DNA from: CALZJC01 sp963781065
Lineage (GTDB): Bacteria > Acidobacteriota > Thermoanaerobaculia > Multivoradales > JAHEKO01
DNA: 64,000 nucleotides
Reading direction: 5' to 3'
NCBI GenBank assembly: GCA_963781065.1
Contig: CAWAET010000020.1
Coordinates: forward strand, 62,001 to 126,000
The position numbers and the translations under genes were made by a program. Shown here in pieces: positions 1 through 7,503 of this stretch. Within the stretch, counting starts at the first letter, position 1. Every line of letters starts with the position of its first letter. The notes beneath the pieces were generated by a model. That model saw nothing but the letters and a program-made list of their open reading frames with translations. It ran no database searches and was not told the origin of the DNA.

Positions 1-1
1 G

Positions 2-451
2 GCGGCGGCGCTGGAGAGCAAGCTCAAGTGCCTGCTGCGGGCGACGGTGGGCTCGCCGCCCGCGGTCTCCCAGGTGGCGCTGATCCGGGCGCTGGGCGAG
101 GCGGCGACCGCGGGCCAGCTGGGCGATATCCGGCAGCGGCTGGCGGCGCGTTACCGGGTCCTGGCCGCCGCCCTGGCCGGAGTCGACCGCGAGCTGCTGG
201 CGCCGCTGCCGTTCAACTCCGGCTGCTTCGCCCTGGTCGAGCTCAACGCGGCCCTGGGCCTCGAGGCCGAGGCGGTGCGGCGCGAGCTGCTGGACCGCCA
301 CGACACCGGCCTGATCGCCATCGCCCCGCGCTACCTGCGGATCGCCTTCTGCTCGGTTCGCCGGGCGGCCCTGCCGGTGCTGGTCGAGCGGCTGGAGACG
401 GCCGTTCGCGACCTCGCCGGCCGGCCCGCGGCGGCTACACCAGACCCTTGA
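2..451 (+). CDS. Aminotransferase class I/II, C-terminal part (5' truncated by window edge)
   Basis: The reading frame is open from the first bases of the window to a TGA at 449-451, so only about 149 C-terminal residues are present. The visible part runs from ALESKLKCLLRATVGSPPA through LAARYRVLAAALAG to a small domain with FNSGCFALVEL and YLRIAFCSV. This is the usual C-terminal layout of PLP-dependent fold-type I aminotransferases (aspartate/aromatic type), where the end of the chain helps bind the substrate carboxylate. The catalytic Lys lies outside the window, so substrate cannot be judged. A GTG at 47 is an internal codon and not the start. The last 17 bases overlap the 3' end of the convergent SDR gene. 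The family call is fairly likely; subfamily is unknown. Confidence 0.6.
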   Translation, partial: AAALESKLKCLLRATVGSPPAVSQVALIRALGEAATAGQLGDIRQRLAARYRVLAAALAGVDRELLAPLPFNSGCFALVELNAALGLEAEAVRRELLDRHDTGLIAIAPRYLRIAFCSVRRAALPVLVERLETAVRDLAGRPAAATPDP

Positions 452-1220
452 AGTAGCCGCCGTCGACGACGATCGCCTGGCCGGTGATGTAGGAGGCTTC
501 GGGCGAGGCGAGGAAGGCGACGGTGTCGCCGATCTCGCGCGGCTCCGCCAGCCGGCGCATGGCGGCGCCCGAGCCCTGCTCGGCCATGATCTCGGTGGCG
601 TTCTTGCCGGTGCGCTCGGCCATGGCGACGGCCAGCTCCTCCAGCCGCTCGGTGCGGGTGTAGCCCGGCAGGACCGAGTTGACGGTGATGCCCTCGGTGG
701 CGACCTCCTGCGACAGGGTCTTGAGATAGCCCAGTACCGCCGGCCGCAGGGCGTTCGACAGCGCCAGACCGGGGATCGGCTGCCGCGCCGAGACCGAGTT
801 GATCGCCACGATCCGGCCCCAGCCGCGCCGCCGCATCCCCGGCAGGACGAGCTGGCAGAGCCGCGGCACGAACAGCAGGGCCAGGGGGATCGCCTCCTGC
901 CAGTCGACCTCGTCGAGCTCCATCGCCGGCTTGGCCCGCGGGCCGCCGCCGTTGGCGACCAGGATGTCGATCGGCCCGAGCTGTTCCTCGACGCTCGACA
1001 CCAGGTCCTCGAGCTCCTCCAGGCGGCGGACGTCGGCGGCGACGGCGATCACCTCGGCGCCGGTCTCGGCGAGGCGGCGCTCCGCCGCCGCCAGCTTGTC
1101 GCCGCCGCGGCTGCTGACGGCCAGCTTGGCGCCGCGCAGGGCCAGCGCCGTGGCCGCCGCCAGGCCGAGGCCCGAGCTCGAGCCGGTGACCAGGGCCACC
1201 CGGCCGGCGAGATCGTTCAT
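435..1220 (-). CDS. Short-chain dehydrogenase/reductase (SDR)
   Basis: A 261-residue NAD(P)-dependent oxidoreductase of the classical SDR family. The cofactor-binding TGSSSGLG motif follows a first beta strand (VALVTG) near residue 10. NGGG replaces the usual NNAG near residue 90. The catalytic Ser is in INSVS. The usual YxxxK is altered: the region reads LALSNALRPAVLGYLKTL, with Asn where the catalytic Tyr normally sits. The C-terminus has the usual ITGQAIVVDGGY. SDRs of this atypical type are often annotated as 3-oxoacyl-ACP reductase-like. The ATG at 1218-1220 overlaps the TGA of the upstream hydroxyacyl-CoA dehydrogenase (ATGA), so the two are probably translationally coupled. That suggests a shared acyl-CoA or hydroxyacid pathway. 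The missing Tyr makes normal reductase activity uncertain. Confidence 0.85.
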   Translation of the reverse strand: MNDLAGRVALVTGSSSGLGLAAATALALRGAKLAVSSRGGDKLAAAERRLAETGAEVIAVAADVRRLEELEDLVSSVEEQLGPIDILVANGGGPRAKPAMELDEVDWQEAIPLALLFVPRLCQLVLPGMRRRGWGRIVAINSVSARQPIPGLALSNALRPAVLGYLKTLSQEVATEGITVNSVLPGYTRTERLEELAVAMAERTGKNATEIMAEQGSGAAMRRLAEPREIGDTVAFLASPEASYITGQAIVVDGGYFKGLV

Positions 1221-2092
1221 TCGCCCTCCTCCCGGTCGTCGTAGTCGTAGACCCCGCGGCCGGTCTTGCGGCCCAGCCGGCCGGCCTGGACGTACTGCAC
1301 CAGCAGCTGGCTCGGCCGGTAGAGGTCGCCGAGGGTCGCGTGCAGGTGGCGCAGCACGCCGAGGCGGACGTCGAGGCCCACCAGATCGACCATCTCGAAC
1401 GGGCCCATCGGGTGGTTGAGGCCCAGCTTGAGGGCCTTGTCGATGTCGGCCGCGGTGGCGACGCCGCTCTCCAGCATGCGGAACGCCTCGTTGCCGATCA
1501 GGGCGTTGATCCGCGAGGTGACGAAGCCGGGCGACTCGTTGACCACCACGCACTGCTTGCCCATCCGCTCGCCTACCGCGGTCAGCCGCGCCACCGTTTC
1601 ATCAGAGGTCTCGAGCCCGCGCACCAGCTCGATCAGCCGCATGACGTGCACCGGATTGAAGAAGTGCATACCGGCGAAGCGCCGCGGCCGGCCGCTGATC
1701 GCCGCCATCTCGGTGATCGACAGCCCCGAGGTGTTGCTCGCCACGAGCGCCTCGGCGGGCGCCGCCGCTTCGACCTGGCGCAGGGTCTCGACCTTGATCG
1801 CCATCGACTCGGGCACCGCCTCGATGACCAGGTCGGCGTCCGCGACCGCCGCTGCCAGATCGGTGCCGGTGGCGAGCGACCGCTGGGCGCGCTCGGCGGC
1901 GACGGCCGCCACCTTGCCCAGCTCGACCCCCTTGGCCAGGTTGCGCTCGATCGACTCCCGGGCGCGCTCGAGGGCCCCGGCGTCTACGTCGTAGAGGTGG
2001 GTCGCGAAGCCGCCCAGCGCCGCGACGTGGGCGATGCCTCGCCCCATGGTGCCGGCGCCGAGGACGGCGACGACCTCGATCGGGTGACTCAT
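1217..2092 (-). CDS. 3-hydroxyacyl-CoA dehydrogenase (3-hydroxybutyryl-CoA dehydrogenase type)
   Basis: A 291-residue, single-function enzyme that oxidises or reduces 3-hydroxyacyl-CoA with NAD(H), in beta-oxidation or butanoate metabolism. The N-terminal Rossmann domain begins VVAVLGAGTMGRGIA. It continues with the acidic loop LYDVD and the family signature SNTSGLSITEMA. The catalytic His is in GMHFFNPVHVM, with the partner Glu in LIELVRG. The C-terminal helical domain has the PGFVTSRINALIGNEAFRM stretch and the family motif LGLNHPMGPFEMVDLVGLDV. Length matches the family (280-295). The start at 2092 is chosen because the conserved strand begins seven residues later. The stop overlaps the SDR start by four bases. 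The MDR oxidoreductase upstream on the same strand probably belongs to the same transcription unit. Confidence 0.93.
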   Translation of the reverse strand: MSHPIEVVAVLGAGTMGRGIAHVAALGGFATHLYDVDAGALERARESIERNLAKGVELGKVAAVAAERAQRSLATGTDLAAAVADADLVIEAVPESMAIKVETLRQVEAAAPAEALVASNTSGLSITEMAAISGRPRRFAGMHFFNPVHVMRLIELVRGLETSDETVARLTAVGERMGKQCVVVNESPGFVTSRINALIGNEAFRMLESGVATAADIDKALKLGLNHPMGPFEMVDLVGLDVRLGVLRHLHATLGDLYRPSQLLVQYVQAGRLGRKTGRGVYDYDDREEGE

Positions 2093-2160
2093 GACGACCG
2101 CCTTGCTGGCATCTCGATCTCGCTCCTGGGGTTCAGCGGGCAATGGTAGCGCGCCGCCGC

Positions 2161-3234
2161 TCAGCCGGTCCCCGCCGGCGGCCGGCTCGCGGCCCCGGCA
2201 TCGCCCACGGTCAGCACGATCTTGCCGAACTGCTCGCGGCGGCTGAGCGCCTCCTGCGCCGCGCCGGCCTGCTCGAGCGGCAGCGTCCGGTCGACCACCG
2301 GGCGCAGCTCGCCGCTCTCGAAATACGCCGCCAGCCGGCGCAGGTCGCCCTGGCTGCCCATGGTCGAGCCGAGGATCGACTGGCTCTTGAAGAAGAGCGC
2401 CCGCAGGTTGATCCGCGCCGCGGGGGCCGCGGTGGCGCCGCAGAGCACGATCCGCCCGGCCCAGGCCAGCAGTCGCAGGCTGCGCTCGAAGTGCTCGCCG
2501 CCGACGTGGTCGAAGATCACCTCGACCCCCTTGCGGCCGACGATCTTGCGGGTCTCGGCGACGAAGTCGGTGTCGCGGTAGTTGATCGTGTGGGTGGCGC
2601 CCAGCTCGCGCGCCCGTTCGAGCTTGGCGTCGGCGCCGGCGGTGGCGATGATCCGCCGGGCGCCGAGCAGCCGGGCGATCTGGATGCCGGCGCTGGAGAC
2701 GCCGGAGCCGGCGGCGTGGATCAGCGTGTCCTCGTGCGGCCGCAGCCGCGCCCGGCGGGCGAGCATCTGCCAGGCGGTGAGGAAGACCAGCGGCGTCGCC
2801 GCCGCCTCGACATAGGAGAGTCCGGCCGGCAGGGGCAGGATGTTGCGCGCCGGCACGGCGACGAGCTCGGCGTAGCCGCCGTCGCGATGCTCGCCCAGGA
2901 TGCCGTAGGCGGGGCAGAGCATGTCGCGCCCCGAGACACAGCTCTCGCAGCGGCCGCAGGAGACCCCCGGGGCCACCAGGGCCGGCACGCCCGGCTCGAT
3001 GCCGGTCACCGCCTCGCCCACCGCCGCCACGTCGCCGGCCACCTCGCTGCCGGGGATCAGAGGCAGCGGGAAGCTGTGCCCCTCGACGCCGTCGCGCACC
3101 CAAAGGTCGAGGCGGTTGAGGGCGCAGGCGCGCACCCGAACCAGCACCTCGTCGGCGCGCGGCTCGGGGTCCGGCAGCTCCCGCCACTCGAGCGCCTCGG
3201 GGCCGCCGTGGCGGCGGATCTGGAAGGCACGCAC
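2161..3234 (-). CDS. Zinc-type alcohol dehydrogenase / quinone oxidoreductase (MDR superfamily)
   Basis: A 357-residue medium-chain dehydrogenase/reductase. An N-terminal GroES-like domain (LVRVRACALNRLDLWVRDG) is followed by PLIPGSEVAGDVAAVG. A structural-zinc loop has four Cys (CGRCESCVSGRDMLC). The Rossmann domain contains IHAAGSGVSSAGIQIARLLGA. The start is placed at GTG 3234 (VRAFQIRRHGG), where family homology begins; an in-frame upstream codon at 3267 would add eleven unlikely residues. The catalytic zinc ligand region is NRLDLWVRDG, with Asn in place of the usual Cys-x-x-D, so the enzyme may be a quinone oxidoreductase-like reductase that keeps only the structural zinc site. It sits 68 bp upstream of the hydroxyacyl-CoA dehydrogenase, on the same strand. 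Substrate is unknown. Confidence 0.85.
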   Translation of the reverse strand: MRAFQIRRHGGPEALEWRELPDPEPRADEVLVRVRACALNRLDLWVRDGVEGHSFPLPLIPGSEVAGDVAAVGEAVTGIEPGVPALVAPGVSCGRCESCVSGRDMLCPAYGILGEHRDGGYAELVAVPARNILPLPAGLSYVEAAATPLVFLTAWQMLARRARLRPHEDTLIHAAGSGVSSAGIQIARLLGARRIIATAGADAKLERARELGATHTINYRDTDFVAETRKIVGRKGVEVIFDHVGGEHFERSLRLLAWAGRIVLCGATAAPAARINLRALFFKSQSILGSTMGSQGDLRRLAAYFESGELRPVVDRTLPLEQAGAAQEALSRREQFGKIVLTVGDAGAASRPPAGTG

Positions 3235-3321
3235 GGCGCGGATTCTACCTTTGCCCAGGGCCGGCACCGGGCCGCGAGCCCGCCCGGGGCTCGCGCTGGC
3301 CCGTCGGCGGTAGACTGAGGC

Positions 3322-4158
3322 GTGCGCCGCTCCCCGTCCGCCAGGCCAGCTTGCCGCCCCCTGCCGTGGCTCGCCCTGACGCTGTTCGTCGGGGCCGCCA
3401 TGGCGGGCGCCGCCGAGGCGCCCTACCTGCTTGCCATCGAAGGCCCGCCGGTTAGCGTGCGCTACTCACCGGGGTCGCTCGACCGGGCCGACCAGGTGCA
3501 GCGGCGCCTCGTCAGGCTGGTCGCCGAGACCGGTCACCGCAACCTGCGCCAGCCGGTGCTGCTGGTGGAGCTGTTGCGGGCCGAGGAATGGCGCGGGAGC
3601 GGCCTGGCCGAGCCCTACGGGATGCCGGCGATCGGCGGCGGGGGCACTCTGGCCCTGCCGGCCTGGGGCGATCCCGAGACCGTCGCCCTGTGGCGCGGGC
3701 TGCTCGACGGCTGGCTGCCGTCGGCGCCCGGCACGCCGCTAAGGGGCAGCAGCGAGGAGGCGGCCAGCCTCGCCGGCGCCGACCTCGTCGGCGAGGTCGA
3801 GGCCGGCCGCATCGTGCTCTCCCGGTTGGGCCTGACCGGCGGCGAGCCCTGGGTCGACGACCTGTTGGCCTGCGCCCTGGCGGTCACCGCCCTGCAGCGC
3901 AACGAGCCGGGGCGCTGGGCCGAGGTGCGGCAGATCCACGCCGCGCTGGCCGCGCGGCCCGAGGCGGCAAGGGACGAGCGGTTCCGCCGGCTGCGCTTCG
4001 TCGCCGCGGCCGATCGGCTGGGCAGGGAGACCGGCAAATTGCCCTTCCGGCCGCTGCTCAAGATGGCGACCAAGAAGAAGGTCCCGCTGACCGCCGCGAG
4101 GCTGCTCGAGCGTTACCCGTGGCTGGCGGAGTGGGCGGCCGGCAATCCGGCGGATTGA
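3322..4158 (+). CDS. Secreted protein of unknown function
   Basis: A 278-residue protein with an N-terminal signal peptide: a basic start (MRRSPSARPACR), a hydrophobic stretch LPWLALTLFVGAAMAG and a likely cleavage after AAEA near residue 33. The mature part is alpha/beta and contains no Cys cluster or catalytic signature that I recognise. It includes a Gly-rich turn (AIGGGGTLALPAWG) and a helical C-terminus ending ARLLERYPWLAEWAAG. The region RLVRLVAETGHRNLRQPVLLVEL resembles the start of some secreted proteins with degenerate peptidase-like folds, but I cannot assign it. It starts with GTG at 3322 and is transcribed away from the oxidoreductase gene. It precedes the metal-efflux operon by about 50 bp, so it could share a promoter with it or end just before it. 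Confidence 0.7.
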   Translation: MRRSPSARPACRPLPWLALTLFVGAAMAGAAEAPYLLAIEGPPVSVRYSPGSLDRADQVQRRLVRLVAETGHRNLRQPVLLVELLRAEEWRGSGLAEPYGMPAIGGGGTLALPAWGDPETVALWRGLLDGWLPSAPGTPLRGSSEEAASLAGADLVGEVEAGRIVLSRLGLTGGEPWVDDLLACALAVTALQRNEPGRWAEVRQIHAALAARPEAARDERFRRLRFVAAADRLGRETGKLPFRPLLKMATKKKVPLTAARLLERYPWLAEWAAGNPAD

Positions 4159-4212
4159 CGTCTGGCGTATAGTAGAGGGCTTGCGCGCCTCATGGCCCGC
4201 CGCGGAACGACG

Positions 4213-4560
4213 ATGAAAGCCCGACGCACACTCAGTCTGCTGGCCGCGCTGGCCCTGCTGGCGCCCCTGGCCGCCGTCGCCGTCCCGGTGTGCTCTCCCG
4301 GCCCGCACTGCCCGATGGCTGCTGCGATGGCCGGCGACCCGCCCTGTCACGGCACGGCGATCCAGGCGGACAGCTGCTGCCGGACGGCCGCGGCCGCCAC
4401 CGCGGTCGAGATCGTGCCGGTGGCCTCCGCTCCGGCTCTGGCCGCCGACCCCGGCACGCCGGTGCCGCGGATCGAGTCGGCCGCCGGCGTGCCGCCCCTG
4501 GCGGCCGATGCCGCCGCGCCGCGGCCGCTATACCGCCTGTTCCGGGCCCTGCTGATCTGA
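4213..4560 (+). CDS. Small Cys/His-containing exported protein at the head of the metal-efflux operon
   Basis: A 115-residue protein starting at ATG 4213 (MKARRTLSLLAALALLAPLAAVAVP); an in-frame ATG at 4192 would add seven residues. It has a clear signal peptide. It is followed by a short segment rich in potential metal ligands: CSPGPHCPMAAAMAG, PPCHG and DSCCRTA, giving five Cys, two His and several Met within about 35 residues. The rest is Ala/Pro-rich. Small Cys- or Met-rich exported proteins of this kind often open copper/silver efflux operons, and this one lies 76 bp before the TolC gene. A periplasmic metal-binding or sensing role is inferred from composition and position; no named family is recognised. 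Confidence 0.6.
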   Translation: MKARRTLSLLAALALLAPLAAVAVPVCSPGPHCPMAAAMAGDPPCHGTAIQADSCCRTAAAATAVEIVPVASAPALAADPGTPVPRIESAAGVPPLAADAAAPRPLYRLFRALLI

Positions 4561-4636
4561 GCTCCTTCCGCGGCTGAAGTGCGCCCGGTCGCCGCCGGCG
4601 ACGCGGGCGTGGCTTGTAACCAGGGAGGAGACTCAG

Positions 4637-5989
4637 ATGAGACGGAAGAACTGCCGCCTGCTGGCGGCGACGGTGCTGTCGGCCAGCCTCTGGCCGGCAC
4701 TGACGGTCGCTCAGGCGATCGACGAGCGGATCGGGGAGAGTGGCCCCGCCGCGCGGCTGACCCGGTCCCTCGAGGATCCGGCCCTGCGAAGCGTGGTGAC
4801 CGAGATCCTGGAGCGCAATGCCGAGCTCGCCGGGGCCGCCGCGCGGGCTCGCGCCGCGGCCCTGCGGGCGCCCCAGGTGCGCGCGCTGCCCGATCCGATG
4901 GTCGGCCTGACCGCCTTTCTCGCGCCACCGGAGACGCGCGTCGGGCCCCAGCGGCTGATGTTGGTGGCCTCGCAGCGCCTGCCCGGGTTCGGCAAGCTGG
5001 CCCTGGCCGAGCAGGCGGCGGTGCTGGAGGCGGCGGCGCTCGCCGCCGAGGTCGAGGCGCGGCGTCTCGAGTTGGTCACCGAGGGCCGGCGCCTGTGGTT
5101 CGAGCTGGCCTTCCAGGAGCGCCAGCGGGAGATCACCGCCGAGTTTCGCCGGCATCTCGACCAGCACGAAGAGATCGCCCGCACGCGTTACGCGACGGGG
5201 ATCGGGTCGGGCCAGGGAGTGGTCAAGCTGCAGGCCGAGATCACCCGCGTCGACAGCCGGCTGCTGGACATCGGCGAACGGCAGGCCGCGCTGGCGGCCC
5301 GCCTCGGCGGGCTGCGCGACCGGCCGGGGGAAGGGCTCGCGGCCGCCGTGGGGCTTCCCGGCCTGCGCTCGCTCGACCTCGACCGCGGCGCCCTGGAGAG
5401 GCTGGCCGTCGAGCGCCGGCCGGAGCTGGCCGCCGCCGCGGCGAGGCTGGCCGGCGCCGAGGTCCTGCAGCGGCTGGCCGAGAAACAGTTCAAACCGGAC
5501 TTCACCCTCGGTCTCACCTACACGATGGTCGAGCGACGCCGCGACGAGCCGGGCCGGCTGCAGCCGCCGCCAGGCAACGGCAACGATGTCTTCGGCCTCC
5601 AGGGCGGCGTGACGCTGCCGCTGCGCCGCGGCAAGCTGCGGGCCGGCCTCGAGCAGGCGAGCGCGCTGCGGTTGGCGGCGGAGGAGAGCCGGCGCGCCGC
5701 GCAGACGCGGATCGCCGCCGACCTCGACGAGCTGGCGGGCCGCATCCCGCTGGCCTGGCGGCAGCTGCGGCTGCTCGAGGACGTCCTGATCGTCCAGGCC
5801 GAGGAGGCACTGGACTCGGCCCGCGCCGGCTATGTGACCGGCACCCTGAACGCCCTCGACCTGCTGGACGCCGAGCACGTGCTGTTCGACGCCCACACCG
5901 CGGTGGCCCGCGCCGCCGCCGACTTCGCGATCTACCTGGCTCGGCTGGAAGGCGTGGTGGCCGAGCCGCTGGAGGTGCCGCAATCATGA
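4637..5989 (+). CDS. TolC-family outer-membrane efflux protein (CusC-like)
   Basis: A 450-residue outer-membrane channel protein of a tripartite RND efflux pump. A signal peptide (MRRKNCRLLAATVLSASLWPALTVAQA) is followed by two OEP repeats of long amphipathic helices. The first is around ERNAELAGAAARARAAALRAPQVRALPDPMVGL, and the second begins near residue 245 (ERRPELAAAAARLAGAEVLQRLAEKQFKPDFTLGL). The segment LPGFGKLALAEQAAVLEAAALAAEVE is typical of the heavy-metal (CusC/CzcC) branch. A good ribosome binding site (GGGAGGAG, about ten bases before the ATG) supports the start. The stop overlaps the ATG of the adaptor gene (ATGA at 5986-5989), which indicates one operon with the adaptor and pump. 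Confidence 0.88.
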   Translation: MRRKNCRLLAATVLSASLWPALTVAQAIDERIGESGPAARLTRSLEDPALRSVVTEILERNAELAGAAARARAAALRAPQVRALPDPMVGLTAFLAPPETRVGPQRLMLVASQRLPGFGKLALAEQAAVLEAAALAAEVEARRLELVTEGRRLWFELAFQERQREITAEFRRHLDQHEEIARTRYATGIGSGQGVVKLQAEITRVDSRLLDIGERQAALAARLGGLRDRPGEGLAAAVGLPGLRSLDLDRGALERLAVERRPELAAAAARLAGAEVLQRLAEKQFKPDFTLGLTYTMVERRRDEPGRLQPPPGNGNDVFGLQGGVTLPLRRGKLRAGLEQASALRLAAEESRRAAQTRIAADLDELAGRIPLAWRQLRLLEDVLIVQAEEALDSARAGYVTGTLNALDLLDAEHVLFDAHTAVARAAADFAIYLARLEGVVAEPLEVPQS

Positions 5990-7491
5990 CCAACGCAAAT
6001 GACACGGGCGCACGCCGCTGGCTCGGGCGGCTCGGATGGGCGGGCGGCGGGCTGCTGCTCGCGGCGCTGCTGACCCTCGACCCGTGGGACCTGCATCCGG
6101 TCGACGACTGGCTGCGCGGCGCGCCCGAGCAAGCAGTCGCGGCCGCCGGAGGCGGCGAGGCGCGGCAGCTGTGGACCTGCCCGATGCATCCCCACGTCCT
6201 GGCCGAGGGCCCTGGCGACTGCCCGATCTGCGGCATGGATCTGGTGCCGGCGGGGGATGGCGAGGCCGGGGCTCCGGCCGCGGCGGGCGGCAAGCGCGAG
6301 ATCCTCTACTACCGCAATCCGATGGACCCGACGGTCACCTCGCCGGTGCCGGCCAGGGACTCGATGGGCATGGACTATGTGCCGGTCTACGCCGACGAGG
6401 CCGGGCGCGCGGCGGGCGCCGGGACGACGGTGGAGATCGATCCCACGGTGGTCCAGAACATGAACGTGCGAACCGCCGCCGCCGAGCGCCGCGATCTGCG
6501 CCACGACATCCGCACCGTCGGCTATCTGGAGTACGACCAGGAGCGGATGGTCACGGTGACCACGAAGTACAGCGGCTGGATCGAGACGGTGTACGTCAAC
6601 TACGTCGGTGAGCCGGTGCGCCGGGGCCAGCCGCTGTTCGAGATCTACTCTCCCGAGCTCGTCCAGACCCAGCAGGAGCTGCTGTCGGCCATCGACTACG
6701 CGCGCGCCTTCGCCAGCGCCGCCGACGCTCGCCGGCGGGCCGAGGCGCTGGTCGACGCCGCCCGCACCCGGCTGCGCTACTGGGACATCTCGTCCGACCA
6801 GATCGCGCGGCTGGAGGAGACGGGCGAGATCTTCCGCACCCTCGACGTCGTGGCGCCGGCCGGCGGGCTGGTCATGAAGCGGCTTGCGGGGCTCGAAGGC
6901 ATGGCCGTCAAGCCCGGCATGGAGGTGTACCACATCGCCGATCTGTCGTCGCTCTGGCTGTCGGTGGAGCTGTTCGAGGACCAGGTCGCCTGGATCGGCG
7001 AGGGCACCGCGGCCGACGTGACCTTCAACTACTTCCCGGGCGAGACCTTCCGCGGCACCGTGCGGTTCATCGAGCCGGAGTTCTCCGAGAAGACCCGCAC
7101 CCTGCCGGTGAAGCTGGAGATGCCGAACCCGCGCGGCCGGCTGCGCCCGGGATGTTCGCCACCGTGATGTTCCAACCGGTGGCGGCGCGCCAGGCGCTGA
7201 CCGTGCCGTCGCTGGCGGTGCTGCGCACCGGCCAGCGCAACGTCGTCGTGGTGGATCTCGGTGAGGGCCGCTTCGCTCCGCGCGAGGTGGTCCTGGGCTA
7301 CGAGGGCGCCGGCTTCGTCGAGGTGATCGACGGGCTCGCCGCGGGCGAGACGCGTCGTCACCTCGGCGCAGTTCCTGATCGACTCCGAGGCCAGCCTGCA
7401 GGAGGCGATCCAGAAGATGCTGACCCAGCGCCAGGCCGAGCAAGCCGCCGCCGGCGGCCCGGCTGGGGCTGGCGACGGCAGCGGGCCTTAG
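5986..7491 (+). pseudogene. RND efflux periplasmic adaptor (CusB-like), two compensating frameshifts
   Basis: The protein has an N-terminal membrane anchor (LGWAGGGLLLAALLTL). Two heavy-metal-binding domains follow (CPMHPHVL...CPICGMDLVP near residues 60-85, and a degenerate NPMDPT...SMGMDYVPVY near 105-130). Then comes a HlyD-type barrel-sandwich and hairpin (VVQNMNVRTAAAERRDL; YSPELVQTQQELLSAI; GMEVYHIADLSSLWL). The frame breaks near 7151 (one base missing in PGMFATVMF) and is restored near 7352 (one extra C in GETVVTSAQFLID). Translation is normal on both sides and ends at TAG 7489-7491. Conserved residues continue straight through both breaks, so sequencing error is more likely than decay. 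The adaptor would link the TolC and CusA proteins across the periplasm and deliver copper or silver ions to the pump. Confidence 0.8.
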
Positions 7492-7503
7492 AGGGAGACG
7501 CCG

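Noticed and set aside
2093..3187. Fusion of the hydroxyacyl-CoA dehydrogenase with an upstream open frame
   Set aside because: The extra 365 residues are an out-of-frame reading of the MDR gene and have no domain.
4150..4175. Promoter TTGACG/TATAGT before the efflux operon
   Set aside because: The two boxes are only seven bases apart, which is not a working spacer; only the -10-like TATAGT could be real.
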